Part shown: piece by piece, positions 7,159-16,171 of the stretch | How positions within the stretch are numbered: the first letter of the stretch is position 1 | Layout: every line of letters starts with the position of its first letter | IMG/VR virus record: IMGVR_UViG_3300044627_000772 | Coordinates: 1 to 36,592 of that record | Reading direction: 5' to 3' (one strand) | Source: a virus | Length of the DNA: 36,592 nucleotides | Made by a program: the position numbers and the translations under genes | Notes under the pieces: generated by a model | Database searches by the model: none | Seen by the model: the letters and a program-made list of their open reading frames with translations, nothing else | Told to the model about the DNA's origin: nothing

Positions 7159-8634
7159 ATGGCTTATATTCCACTACAAATTCCTCCAGGCGTATTTAAA
7201 AATGGTACTGATTACCAGTCTAAAGGGCGTTGGAACGATTCCAATTTAGTTCGTTGGTTTGACGGCACTATTCGTCCTGTTGGCGGTTGGAGGAAGCGAT
7301 CAAGCTCTCAAATGACGGGATTGGCTCGTGGCGTAATTACTTGGCGTGACAACACAAATAACAGACGTATCGGGGTTGGTACACATTCAAAGCTTTATTC
7401 AATGAATGAGGCTGGTACATTAACAGACATTACACCCACAGATTTAGTTGTTGGTGATGCAAGTGCAGTTCAAAAAATAGGTTATGGATATAGCACCTAT
7501 GGTAGTTTTGCTTATGGCGTTGCAAGACCAGACTTGGGGGCATTTACCCCTGCTACCACATGGAGCCTAGATACATGGGGTGAGTATTTAGTTGCTTGCT
7601 CAACAAAAGATGGAAGATTGCTTGAGTGGCAATTAAATACAGCCAATGATGCTGCGGTAATTGCAAACGCACCAACAAGTTGTACTGGTTTAATTACTAC
7701 TCAAGAACGATTCTTATTTGCTTTAGGCGCTTCTGGCAATCCAAGAAAGGTTGCTTGGTCAGATCAGGAAAACAATACGATATGGACTGCCGCTGCTACC
7801 AATCAAGCTGGCGACTTTGATTTAACGACTATTGGCTCTTTGATGTGCGCTAAACGCATCCGTGGTGCTACTATTCTGTTTACTGATGTTGATGTACACA
7901 CTGCCACATACATTGGCCCTCCTTTCGTTTTTAGTTTTGAGCGTGTTGGCACTGGTTGCGGTGTAATTTCTAAGCAATCTGTTGCTGTTACTGATAATGC
8001 TTGTATTTGGATGTCTGGCTCTGGGTTTTGGATTTATGATGGATATATAAAACCATTGTTGTCTGATGTTGGAGATTATGTTTTTAACAATATAAATTTA
8101 TCTCAATCATCTAAAGTTTATGCAGTTCACAACTCTACTTATGGTGAGATTTGGTGGTTTTATCCAAGTTCAGCATCAAATGAAGTTGATTCATACGTAA
8201 CATATAACTACAGAGAAAATCATTGGTCAATTGGAACTCTAGCTCGTACCTGCGGTACTGATAGAGGCATATTCCCCAATCCAATTATGATTTCTACTGA
8301 TGGATATGTTTATGAGCATGAGGTTGGATTTGCTTATGATTCCCAAACAATTTATGCTAAATCTGGCCCTGTTGAATTGGGAGTAGGTGATAGAACCATG
8401 AGTCTTACTGGTTTAATTCCAGATGAAAAGACCGCTGGTGATGTACAGGTGCGGTTTAGCACTAAGTTCTACCCAAACACAACTGAATATAACTTTGGCC
8501 CATATTCAATGGCAAGCCCTACTTCAGTACGTATAAGCGGAAGACAAATAGCCGCAAAGATTGAGGGAGTGAGATTAGCTGATTGGCGTGTTGGAGTTAT
8601 TAGGTTTGATGGTAAACCTGGCAGTTTGAGATGA
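7159..8634 (+). CDS. Tail hub/nozzle candidate (beta-propeller-like)
   Basis: A 491-residue protein with repeated W-and-G-rich beta segments (GGWRKRSS, GVITWRDNTNNRRIGVGTHSKLY, WGEYLVACSTKDGRLLEWQ), the rhythm of a beta-propeller. The opening IPLQIPPGVFKNGTDYQSKGRWNDSNLVRW is typical of a large tail protein found in many short-tailed phages. Length and place resemble the P22 gp10-type head closure/tail hub, but I cannot prove that relation. It precedes ejection protein genes, which supports a role at the distal tail opening. Confidence 0.65.
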   Translation: MAYIPLQIPPGVFKNGTDYQSKGRWNDSNLVRWFDGTIRPVGGWRKRSSSQMTGLARGVITWRDNTNNRRIGVGTHSKLYSMNEAGTLTDITPTDLVVGDASAVQKIGYGYSTYGSFAYGVARPDLGAFTPATTWSLDTWGEYLVACSTKDGRLLEWQLNTANDAAVIANAPTSCTGLITTQERFLFALGASGNPRKVAWSDQENNTIWTAAATNQAGDFDLTTIGSLMCAKRIRGATILFTDVDVHTATYIGPPFVFSFERVGTGCGVISKQSVAVTDNACIWMSGSGFWIYDGYIKPLLSDVGDYVFNNINLSQSSKVYAVHNSTYGEIWWFYPSSASNEVDSYVTYNYRENHWSIGTLARTCGTDRGIFPNPIMISTDGYVYEHEVGFAYDSQTIYAKSGPVELGVGDRTMSLTGLIPDEKTAGDVQVRFSTKFYPNTTEYNFGPYSMASPTSVRISGRQIAAKIEGVRLADWRVGVIRFDGKPGSLR

Positions 8635-9035
8635 TTGACTACGAAAAGTACAAGATTAATGGTGAATTACCATTATGGGCTGTATCTTTTCAAAAAGTAG
8701 AAAAAATACTTGAACCTGCTTTAGAATACGATAACACACATAATATGCAGGACGTAGCCGACTGTATTAACAGTTGTACGATGCAATTATGGCCTAGTGA
8801 GAATAGTGCTGTTGTCACTCAGGTTCAAAACTTTCCAAGAATGAAGGTTTTGCATATATTTTTGGCAGGTGGTAATCTAGAAGAACTAGAGACACTTACC
8901 CCCCATATTCAAAAGTTCGCTGAACACATGGGATGCCAAAAGATCACCCTAACAGGTCGTAGGGGATGGTCTAGAACTTTTGTATCCAAATTTAACATGA
9001 AGCCAACACATTATTGGCTTTCTACGGAGGTGTAA
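8631..9035 (+). CDS. GNAT-like internal virion protein (T7 gp13-like)
   Basis: A 134-residue protein. The region MKVLHIFLAGGNLEELETLTPHIQKFAEHMGCQKITLTGRRGW has the acetyltransferase-like alpha/beta pattern, but no clean acetyl-CoA binding loop (Q/RxxGxG/A) is visible. Similar short GNAT-fold proteins, exemplified by T7 gp13, are encoded just before internal virion proteins in many podoviruses. It overlaps the preceding stop (ATGA) and is followed at three bases by the ejection protein gene. Confidence 0.6.
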   Translation: MIDYEKYKINGELPLWAVSFQKVEKILEPALEYDNTHNMQDVADCINSCTMQLWPSENSAVVTQVQNFPRMKVLHIFLAGGNLEELETLTPHIQKFAEHMGCQKITLTGRRGWSRTFVSKFNMKPTHYWLSTEV

Positions 9036-9037
9036 TT

Positions 9038-10621
9038 ATGTCTGGTGGTTCAAGTCAACAAACGTCACAACTTGATCCTGCGATGCGTGATGCGTTCTTA
9101 AAGAACGTTGAAGGCGCTCAAGGTGTTGCGGGTAATTTACAGGCAAGAGAGTTTGCAGGATTTAATCCTGACCAACAAGCTGGTTTTAATCTTGCCCGTC
9201 AATTTGCAGATCCTAGTGGTGAAGCATTTGCTGGTATGCGCCAGGCTTTTGGTCAGGCTACTACTGCGGCAAATTATTCGCCTCAACAGGTCGCCTCCCG
9301 TGATGTTAATGCGGCTTTAGCACAAGGCCAAGGTTACACAGCGGCACAATCTCGTGGGCAAGGATACACAGCGGCTAATTCACAGGCGGCCCAACTTGCT
9401 AGAGATGCTGTTCGTGATGTTAGGGCACAACAAGTTAAAGCCGCACAAGCCGCAAGAACTGGCGCTCGTGATGTTGGATTTGAAGGTGTTTCTGGTGCAG
9501 ATGTGGCTTCAGAAGCATTGGGACAAATTGCTCCAGAAGCAAGGGCGAATGTTCGAGATATTGATGCGGCCTCATTCTTGAACCAAAATATTCAGCAGTA
9601 TATGAATCCATATACTCAGGCTGTTACTGACCAAAGTTTGGCTGACCTTGAGCGTTCACGCCAGTTGCAACAACAACAAACTGCGGCTCAAGCTACTGCG
9701 GCTCGTGCTTTTGGTGGATCTCGCCAAGGTGTTGCAGAAGCAGAAACAAATCGTGCGTATGGAGAAAATGCGGCTCGATTGGTTGCTCAACAAAACGCTG
9801 CGGCTTATCAAGCGGCTCAACAGGCTTCTGAGGCTGATTTGTCTCGCCAGATGCAAGCTCAACAATTAAACCAAGCTCAAGATGCGGCTTCTACGCAACA
9901 AGCTTTGGCATTGGCTGGTCAATTTGGTTTGGCAAATCAGGATGCCGCAATCAGAACTCAGTTAGCTAATCAAGGTGTAGACGTCCAGTATGGTTTAACT
10001 AATGCACAGTTAAAACAACAAGCGGCAATTGCAAACCAACAAGCTTCACTTCAAGCGGCTCTTTCAAATCAAGGTTTTGATTTTAATGTTGGTCAACTAA
10101 ACACTCAGAATCAACAACAAGTTAACTTGGCTAACCAAGCGGCTATTAATCAGGCTGGTCAGTTTGGTGCTAGTGCTCGAAACCAATCTTCATTGGCTAA
10201 TCAGGCTGCACTAAACCAAGCAGGTCAATTTGGTGCTGGTGCTCAAAATCAAGCTTCTTTAGCCAACCAAGCGGCACGTAATCAAGTTGGCCTGCAAAAC
10301 GCACAAAACTTCTTGCAAGCTAATTTGGCTAATCAAGGTGCAGGGTTGCAAGCCAATCAACAGCGTTTAGGCGCTTCTGGTCAGATGGCTAATATTTCTC
10401 AAGCTGGTCAGAATTTAGGCTTGACTGGCGCACAAGCTTTGGCAAACATTGGCAATCAACAACAACAGTTATCACAACAACAGTTGGATGCCATCCGCAA
10501 TCTGCCATTGGAACAACAACAGATTATCAACCAAGCATTGGGACTGAATGTTGGTGGTGGGTCTGGTTCCACATCAACATCTACTTCACGCCAAGGTTTG
10601 CTTGGTTTGCTAGGTATCTAA
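9038..10621 (+). CDS. Internal virion / DNA ejection protein, Gln-Ala rich repeats
   Basis: A 527-residue protein extremely rich in Ala, Gln and Asn, predicted largely helical. I take the ATG at 9038, which follows a strong GGAGGT, not the upstream TTG at 9014. The middle carries coiled-coil-like stretches; residues about 364-425 hold a 22-residue repeat beginning LANQAA(I/L)NQAGQFGA, starting at bases 10127, 10193 and 10259. The ending is a glycine/serine linker and a hydrophobic GLLGLLGI. Composition, size and location before the transglycosylase protein fit an ejection protein delivered into the host with the DNA. The exact homology is uncertain. Confidence 0.7.
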   Translation: MSGGSSQQTSQLDPAMRDAFLKNVEGAQGVAGNLQAREFAGFNPDQQAGFNLARQFADPSGEAFAGMRQAFGQATTAANYSPQQVASRDVNAALAQGQGYTAAQSRGQGYTAANSQAAQLARDAVRDVRAQQVKAAQAARTGARDVGFEGVSGADVASEALGQIAPEARANVRDIDAASFLNQNIQQYMNPYTQAVTDQSLADLERSRQLQQQQTAAQATAARAFGGSRQGVAEAETNRAYGENAARLVAQQNAAAYQAAQQASEADLSRQMQAQQLNQAQDAASTQQALALAGQFGLANQDAAIRTQLANQGVDVQYGLTNAQLKQQAAIANQQASLQAALSNQGFDFNVGQLNTQNQQQVNLANQAAINQAGQFGASARNQSSLANQAALNQAGQFGAGAQNQASLANQAARNQVGLQNAQNFLQANLANQGAGLQANQQRLGASGQMANISQAGQNLGLTGAQALANIGNQQQQLSQQQLDAIRNLPLEQQQIINQALGLNVGGGSGSTSTSTSRQGLLGLLGI

Positions 10622-10630
10622 GGAGTTTAT

Positions 10631-12133
10631 ATGTTTAATCTTGGTTTGCTGTCTGATGCGGCACTTACTGGCCTTAGTGATGATGAAAAGAATAGCTTAC
10701 AAAAGCAAGCTACTCAACAGTTCTTGCTTGGCTCTTTGTTAAGCAATGACCCATCAATGGGCTTGAAGTCTGCCTTATCTGTACCAGATCAGTACTTGAG
10801 TGGTCAACGTGCTATTTCTGAGATGCAAGAGAAAAGACGCCAACGTGGTGAAGTTTCTAGCTTCTTAGAAGAGTTTGCTCCTAATCAGCAACAAGCACAA
10901 AGCCAAGCATTAAATGCAAATCTTGGAAGACCAAGGATGGCTACAAGCCCTTATGCTTTGGGTACAACTTTAGGATTGCCACAAGAGCGTGTTGAGCCTC
11001 AAGCAACTAATCAGCCAATTGATTACGACAGAGCTTTGTCTGCCTCTTTACGCTTATCTGGAAACCCTGCACAACCTCAAATTCGTGAAACTTTAAATTC
11101 AATGCAAAGAAAACTGCAAGATGGATTTATTGTTGCACCTGGTGGAAAAATAGAAGGTGTTGCTCCTAGAATTGATACAACTCGTGGAACTGTTACAACT
11201 GGAACAATGGTCGGTGGTCAGCCTCAATTTGAAACAAATGTTCTAAAGGGTGCGGCTAGAGCTACTGCGCTTAACACATTGCCTGAGCTTCAGAAGGGTG
11301 AGCAATACGCTTTTGACAACAACCAAAATGTTATTGGTATTGTTAATGCAAATGGTGCTTTACAAGCTTTAGCAGAAAGAACAAGAACAGAAACTGCTAA
11401 TCGTGAGGCTAATATTCCTCGTACATCACAAACTGCAACTGGCGCTCCTACATATACATTTGTTACACCGCCAGCTTTGCAAGGTCAAGGTGCTAATGTT
11501 GTCCAACCAGAAACTGGTCCTAGCACAGCACAAGCAACTTTAAATGCGGCATTTAAGCCAATTCTTGATGATGCCTACAAAGGTTTTTTAACAGCTAAAA
11601 AGACTGCACCAGTAATTGACCAGTTACAAAATGCCTACAATCAACCAGGCTTTGATACTGGTTCATTTACAAACGTCAGAACCCAACTAGGAAATGTGTT
11701 TAACAGTCTTGGTGTTTCTGGAGAGCGAAATAAACAATTCTTAACAAATGCTATTTCAGCCCGTCAAGGTATTAACGCCCTTACTGGTGAAAGCTTGTCT
11801 GAAGCCGTAGGTGCAATTTCTAACTTTGAAATTGGCTACTATGGTCAGCGTAACGCTCAAATTACTGATCCTAAAGAATCTACAAACTTTAACTTAGCAG
11901 TTTTGCGTGAAGCTAATAAACGTAAAGAGGATTTCTATAATTTTGTTTCTGATCCTAAAAATGCTGGCCCTGATGTTCTTAACAAATGGACGGCATCCCC
12001 ACAAGGTCAAAGAGGAATGTTTGAAGCACCAGGGTTGCGTAAGTATTTGCCTCAGTTCCAAGTTACTGCTGGTCCTGACAAAGGTAAAACGGCCTATCAA
12101 TTGCCTAGTGGCGTTTATCGGGTTTATGACTAA
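10631..12133 (+). CDS. Internal virion / DNA ejection protein candidate
   Basis: A 500-residue protein rich in Gln, Asn and Ala without a recognisable enzymatic domain. It starts with a mostly helical segment (LSDAALTGLSDDEKNSLQKQATQQF), has a Gln/Pro-rich middle and a helical C-terminal half (DPKESTNFNLAVLREANKRKEDFYNFV). It has an AAGGAG ribosome site and lies between two other ejection protein candidates; its stop overlaps the next start (TAATG). Probably part of the three-protein set that forms the trans-envelope DNA channel. Confidence 0.62.
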   Translation: MFNLGLLSDAALTGLSDDEKNSLQKQATQQFLLGSLLSNDPSMGLKSALSVPDQYLSGQRAISEMQEKRRQRGEVSSFLEEFAPNQQQAQSQALNANLGRPRMATSPYALGTTLGLPQERVEPQATNQPIDYDRALSASLRLSGNPAQPQIRETLNSMQRKLQDGFIVAPGGKIEGVAPRIDTTRGTVTTGTMVGGQPQFETNVLKGAARATALNTLPELQKGEQYAFDNNQNVIGIVNANGALQALAERTRTETANREANIPRTSQTATGAPTYTFVTPPALQGQGANVVQPETGPSTAQATLNAAFKPILDDAYKGFLTAKKTAPVIDQLQNAYNQPGFDTGSFTNVRTQLGNVFNSLGVSGERNKQFLTNAISARQGINALTGESLSEAVGAISNFEIGYYGQRNAQITDPKESTNFNLAVLREANKRKEDFYNFVSDPKNAGPDVLNKWTASPQGQRGMFEAPGLRKYLPQFQVTAGPDKGKTAYQLPSGVYRVYD

Positions 12134-14592
12134 TGGCTACCAGAGAACAAGTTTACGAATTTGCTAGGCAAGAAGCCCAAAGGCAAGGCGTTCCTTATTC
12201 TTTGGTACAGAAGATTGTTGAAACAGAATCTAAAGGCGACTTTAACGCTATAGGACCTAAAACACGAACTGGTGATCGTGCCTATGGTCCTATGCAGTTG
12301 ATGGGGGCTACTGCCAAAGATCTTGGTGTTAACAGAATGGAATGGAAAGATAACATCCGAGGTGGTGTTAAGTATCTAAGCCAGTTAACACAACAGTTTC
12401 AAGATCCAACATTGGTGGCGGCTGCTTATAACGCAGGGCCTGGCAATGTTCAAAAGTATGGTGGTGTTCCTCCATTCAAAGAAACGCAAGACTATGTTGA
12501 GAAAGTTGTAGGTACAAAAATGGCTACTTTTAGAGATATTGATCCTTCATTGATTGGTCAACCGCCACAACAAAGACAACCTAATGCAAATATTGGCACA
12601 TCTGATGTTGGCAATATTGTTGTTCCGCAAACTGGCTTTCGTGAAGTAGATCCATCGATGATTGGTCAACCAGTTGTTCAACAAGCACCTGTAAGACAAA
12701 ATACAGACTCTATTGCCCGTCAAGTAGGTTTAACTGCTCGATATGGTATGGAAGGCTTGGGTCAGGTCGCTGACATTGTTGGATCACCATTGAATATGTT
12801 GATTAACAGGGCAACTGGTAGTCAGCTTGGAACACCTAGTCAGTCAATGTCAAACTTTGCAACTTTGCTTGGTTTGCCACAACCACAAACTAACTTTGAA
12901 CGTGGCATTGGCAATGTTACTCGTGCAGTAGCAGGTATCCCTGCAATGGGTGGTGCTGGTGGTTTTCTACAACAATCTCCTAATTTAACAGCGCAAGTAG
13001 TTGGTCGTGGATTGGCGGCTCAACCTATTGCTCAAGCAGCGGGTGCAACTGTAGGCACTGGTTCTGCTGAAATAGCTAGAAATGTTTTTGATATTCAAAA
13101 CCCATTAGCTTTGCTTGGTATCAACTTGGCAACAGGCTTACCTGCAAGTGCTGTTGCTGCTCGTGCAGGAAACATCCCTTCTGGCACACGTTATCGTGAT
13201 CCTGTTACTGGTCAGATTATTGAATCTGCGGCTCAGAGGGGTGTAAATGTTGATGTCGGTGATGTAGGTGGCCCAGGCGCAGGAACTCTTACAAAATCCC
13301 GTCAGTTTGGCTACACAACAGAAGCATCAAATCAAGCAAAATCTAATCAAGTAAAAAGTTTAATTGAGAGAACAACTGATAATTTACGCCCTGTTGGAAT
13401 GAAGGATGGCGGGGAAAAGAAAATTATTGCCGATGATTTGCGTCAACAATATAAGACTGCAAAAAACAATGTAAACCCTGAGTTCAAACAAGCTGAAATA
13501 TTGGCTGGTGATGACATTATTCCATTACGCAATACCAACCAAGCAAAACTTAATGTTGTAAAGCAGTTTCCGTCTACTTCACAAACTCCAATTATTGAGA
13601 AGACTCTTAATAAATTAGACGAATTAAGTCAAAGTGGTGGTGGTTCTTATAAAGAATTGCGTGATTTGCAATCTACAGTTTTTGCAGAGTTGGAGCGTGT
13701 TCGCAAAGGTGTAGTGCCTGGCTCATACAACGAAAAGCAAGTTAACGCAATTAACCAGTTATACAAAGGTATGGCTGACGATGTGGATGTGTGGGCAGCA
13801 CCTGCTATTGATGAGAATGGCGCTAGATTATTTACACCTGCTGGCGCACAACACACTAAAGCTATGGATCAGTTTAAACAAACTGTTTTGCCATTCCGTG
13901 AAGATACAAATATCTACAAACTTGTGTCTAGCAGATCGGGTGTAGATGACATTGATTTAGCAGCGCAGAAGTTTAATTTTGACACCAACCCTGCAACAGC
14001 AGAACGGGCAGTTAGTTTGATGTCACCTGTTGGTAAACAAGCGGCTCAATACTCCATTCTTAATGAGGCTAGAAACAAAGCTATCAACCCAGATGCGGCT
14101 ACTGGATTTTCAGCACCTGCATTTACTAGAACTTTAAATCTTGGCAGACCAGATGCGCCTACTCCACAACGTACAGCATTTGCAAGCAACCCAGAATTGT
14201 TAGATGAAGTTACGATGTTGAGAGACATTGTTGATACGACTCGTGGTGCTATTACTCCTAAAGTTGCGCCTCAAACTGGTGCGGCATTACTTCCATTTGT
14301 TACGGGTGGTATTGGTGCTACAGCAGGAAATCAAGCAGCTCAAATGCTTGGCTTCGATAGTGCTTTGGGAATGGGCTTTGGTGGCTTACTTGGTGCAAGC
14401 CTAGCTCCAACTTCAGCAAATAGGTTGGGAAATGTATTGGGTAGTCAAGCTGGAACTAGATTCTTACTTGGTGAGCAATTGCAAGGTGCAGGTGGAATGG
14501 GTACAGCTTTGGGTCAGGGTATGACTTCTGCAACAAATGATCCAGAAAACTTTATCCCACCTGCAACTGGTCTTTTTGATATGTTTAGATAA
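12133..14592 (+). CDS. Ejection protein with N-terminal lytic transglycosylase domain
   Basis: An 819-residue protein. Residues about 1-125 are a soluble lytic transglycosylase (SLT, goose-lysozyme-like) domain: the likely catalytic glutamate is E32 in VETES, followed by AYGPMQLM (50-57) and AAYNAGPGNVQKYGG (97-111). The rest is long, Gln/Ala/Gly-rich, with repeated short FREVDPSMIGQP elements (near residues 133 and 173) and hydrophobic glycine-rich stretches near residues 270-330 and 720-760. Virion transglycosylases of this design open the peptidoglycan during DNA entry. It closes the ejection gene set. Confidence 0.83.
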   Translation: MATREQVYEFARQEAQRQGVPYSLVQKIVETESKGDFNAIGPKTRTGDRAYGPMQLMGATAKDLGVNRMEWKDNIRGGVKYLSQLTQQFQDPTLVAAAYNAGPGNVQKYGGVPPFKETQDYVEKVVGTKMATFRDIDPSLIGQPPQQRQPNANIGTSDVGNIVVPQTGFREVDPSMIGQPVVQQAPVRQNTDSIARQVGLTARYGMEGLGQVADIVGSPLNMLINRATGSQLGTPSQSMSNFATLLGLPQPQTNFERGIGNVTRAVAGIPAMGGAGGFLQQSPNLTAQVVGRGLAAQPIAQAAGATVGTGSAEIARNVFDIQNPLALLGINLATGLPASAVAARAGNIPSGTRYRDPVTGQIIESAAQRGVNVDVGDVGGPGAGTLTKSRQFGYTTEASNQAKSNQVKSLIERTTDNLRPVGMKDGGEKKIIADDLRQQYKTAKNNVNPEFKQAEILAGDDIIPLRNTNQAKLNVVKQFPSTSQTPIIEKTLNKLDELSQSGGGSYKELRDLQSTVFAELERVRKGVVPGSYNEKQVNAINQLYKGMADDVDVWAAPAIDENGARLFTPAGAQHTKAMDQFKQTVLPFREDTNIYKLVSSRSGVDDIDLAAQKFNFDTNPATAERAVSLMSPVGKQAAQYSILNEARNKAINPDAATGFSAPAFTRTLNLGRPDAPTPQRTAFASNPELLDEVTMLRDIVDTTRGAITPKVAPQTGAALLPFVTGGIGATAGNQAAQMLGFDSALGMGFGGLLGASLAPTSANRLGNVLGSQAGTRFLLGEQLQGAGGMGTALGQGMTSATNDPENFIPPATGLFDMFR

Positions 14593-14593
14593 C

Positions 14594-14686
14594 ATGAAAG
14601 ATTGGGCTGTAGCAATCATTGCGGCAGTCTGTATCAGTTGCTTTGTCATCTTTTGTAGCTACATTATTGTCTGGGCGTACCCGTGA
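14594..14686 (+). CDS. 30-residue single-span membrane peptide
   Basis: A short frame starting one base after the preceding stop, encoding MKDWAVAIIAAVCISCFVIF and then SYIIVWAYP-type residues, that is, almost nothing but one transmembrane helix. It overlaps a GTG start of the next frame at its stop (GTGA). It opens a chain of overlapping small membrane protein genes. The function is unknown; a lysis accessory or toxin-like membrane peptide is possible. Confidence 0.5.
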   Translation: MKDWAVAIIAAVCISCFVIFCSYIIVWAYP

Positions 14687-14835
14687 AATGGCTACTAATG
14701 CTTTCAATGTTGTTTACATTGGTGGCATCTAGTAAAGATAAAACTGAATACAGATGTGTTAGATGGGCATGGACAGGTGATGTTTACAACCGAAAAGTAG
14801 TATGCCTTGAGTGGCAAAAAGTTGATAAAAAATGA
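14683..14835 (+). CDS. 50-residue secreted or anchored small protein
   Basis: A GTG-started frame overlapping the preceding stop. The N terminus (MKWLLMLSMLFTLVASS) is a good signal peptide or membrane anchor, leaving about 33 residues with two cysteines (in YRCVRW and VVCLEW) that could form a disulfide in the periplasm. An ATG at 14698 would shorten the hydrophobic segment. The stop overlaps the next start (ATGA). Unknown function. Confidence 0.5.
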   Translation: MKWLLMLSMLFTLVASSKDKTEYRCVRWAWTGDVYNRKVVCLEWQKVDKK

Positions 14836-15329
14836 TTGATCCTCTAACCGCTCTAGCTGGCATACAGTCGGCAATCAGCATGGTCAAGAAGGCAGCTAAT
14901 GTTGCTAATGACTTAGGCTCACTTGCGCCCATGATTGGTAAGCTATTTGACGCAAAAAGTGTAGCTACAAAAGCCATGCTTCAAGCCAAGCAATCTGGCA
15001 AAGGTTCCAATATGGGAACAGCATTGCAGATTGAGATGGCGCTAGAACAGGCTCGTGCATTTGAAGAAGAGTTAAAGATGCTCTTCATGCAAACAGGCAA
15101 GATTGACGTATGGCAGAAGATTAAAGCCCGTCAAGCAGAGATGGACTTAGCTGATGCTAAAGAGATAAGCGCATTAAAGAAAGCAGAGAAAGCAGCCAAA
15201 CAGAAAGAGCAAGAACAACTAGAAATGGGTCTTCTTATTGGTGGCATTTTCTTTGTCTGTTTTTTATTGTTTATTGGCGTGTATGAGTTGATGGAATTCT
15301 GTGCAACTACTCGTAGATGTGGCAGATGA
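14832..15329 (+). CDS. Membrane protein with long coiled coil
   Basis: A 165-residue protein: Ala-rich helix at the N terminus, then a charged coiled-coil region (about residues 80-133, with KKAEKAAKQKEQEQLEMG), one hydrophobic helix (about 134-153, LLIGGIFFVCFLLFIGVYEL) and a Cys-containing tail. The N-out or N-in orientation is not clear. Similar proteins occur between ejection and lysis genes in aquatic podoviruses. It overlaps the genes on both sides. Confidence 0.65.
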   Translation: MIDPLTALAGIQSAISMVKKAANVANDLGSLAPMIGKLFDAKSVATKAMLQAKQSGKGSNMGTALQIEMALEQARAFEEELKMLFMQTGKIDVWQKIKARQAEMDLADAKEISALKKAEKAAKQKEQEQLEMGLLIGGIFFVCFLLFIGVYELMEFCATTRRCGR

Positions 15330-15481
15330 ATGAATACCAGAAGACCTTTGACTTATGCTTAAAAATCTTTGTCTATGGGCTTGTGGCTTTGTATTTCTTG
15401 GGTTTTCTAAAGTTCTTGCCCGATGATCTGTCAGACAGAATTGTTAATCTTCTACTTGGAAAGATTGGACTTGGTAAATGA
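15326..15481 (+). CDS. 51-residue membrane protein
   Basis: MNEYQKTFDLCLKIFVYGLV begins a protein with one transmembrane helix (about residues 12-31) and a short C-terminal amphipathic helix (LSDRIVNLLLGKIGLGK). Both ends overlap neighbours by four bases, consistent with translational coupling. No family recognised. Confidence 0.6.
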   Translation: MNEYQKTFDLCLKIFVYGLVALYFLGFLKFLPDDLSDRIVNLLLGKIGLGK

Positions 15482-15687
15482 AGTATTTACTTGTATTTGT
15501 AGCTTTTATGCTACATGGATGTGATGAAAAATATCGCTATTTCTGTCAAAACCCAGATAATTTCCATGCTGAACAATGTCAGAAACCTAGATGCCAATTC
15601 ACTCAGACTTGCCCTGAGTACTTGGTCGCCCCAATCTTGGAGAAAAAAATCAATGATGTCCAACCAGAAACCAAAGCTAACAACTGA
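15478..15687 (+). CDS. Small lipoprotein
   Basis: A 69-residue protein whose first 15 residues form a lipoprotein signal (KYLLVFVAFMLHGC) with Cys15 as the expected lipidation site. The mature part has five further cysteines (YFCQNP, QCQKPRCQF, TCPEY) and a polar tail, unlike the proline-rich Rz1 proteins. It overlaps the preceding gene by four bases and the following gene by about 35 bases. It may act in the outer membrane as an accessory lysis or superinfection-exclusion factor; function not shown. Confidence 0.65.
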   Translation: MKYLLVFVAFMLHGCDEKYRYFCQNPDNFHAEQCQKPRCQFTQTCPEYLVAPILEKKINDVQPETKANN

Positions 15688-16171
15688 AGAGATTGAGGTA
15701 AGAATTTGGGGGTTTGTTGTGATTTCCGTCACACTTATTCTCATGTTCATTGTTGCTGCTTTGCTCTACTCTGTGACTTTTGTCACTCAGCCAATCAAAA
15801 GTATGGCTCCGATTGACCAAGCCTACACCAAGATGCTGAACGATATTGTTCTGCTTATCGTTGGTGGCATCGGTGGAGTCATTGGTAAGAGGGCTATGTC
15901 TAGTGCCGCTAGAGCGTTTAATCCTCCAACGCAACCAATGTGTCAGCCAATGGGATACGGAGGCTCTATGGGCGGTTTTAATTCGTCCTATGCACCTCCG
16001 CAATCTGCGTATGGTTTGCCTAGTCAACCATTTGGTGCAATGCCTGTTTGGAAGAACCCAGAGTTAGATGAATCTTGGACACCTGGACCACCACCGACTA
16101 CCCCTCCAGACCATTTAGAAGATGACCAAGAGCGTGAAGAATTAGCTCAAGCAAGAAAAGAGGCTGAATAA
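15653..16171 (+). CDS. Two-span membrane protein, holin candidate
   Basis: A 172-residue protein (171 if the second ATG at 15656 is used). GGAG at 15639-15642 is well placed for these starts, so I reject the longer frame from 15515. Two transmembrane helices are visible, GFVVISVTLILMFIVAALLY and a second with IVLLIVGGIGGVIG, followed by a long soluble Pro/Gly/Tyr-rich tail ending in a charged helix. The two-span design and the place just before spanin and endolysin genes suggest a holin, although the long tail is unusual. Confidence 0.62.
   Translation: MMSNQKPKLTTEEIEVRIWGFVVISVTLILMFIVAALLYSVTFVTQPIKSMAPIDQAYTKMLNDIVLLIVGGIGGVIGKRAMSSAARAFNPPTQPMCQPMGYGGSMGGFNSSYAPPQSAYGLPSQPFGAMPVWKNPELDESWTPGPPPTTPPDHLEDDQEREELAQARKEAE

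Noticed and set aside
9656-9865. Antisense and shifted frames in the Gln/Ala-rich ejection gene
   Set aside because: Repetitive codons leave all frames open; only the long frame has a strong ribosome site.
15498-15515. TGTAGC/GCTACA hairpin inside the small lipoprotein gene
   Set aside because: It lies in the coding region for the signal peptide and has no T-run; probably coincidence.
15515-15652. Longer N-terminal extension of the holin candidate from 15515
   Set aside because: It overlaps most of the lipoprotein gene, while GGAG before 15653 gives a natural start.
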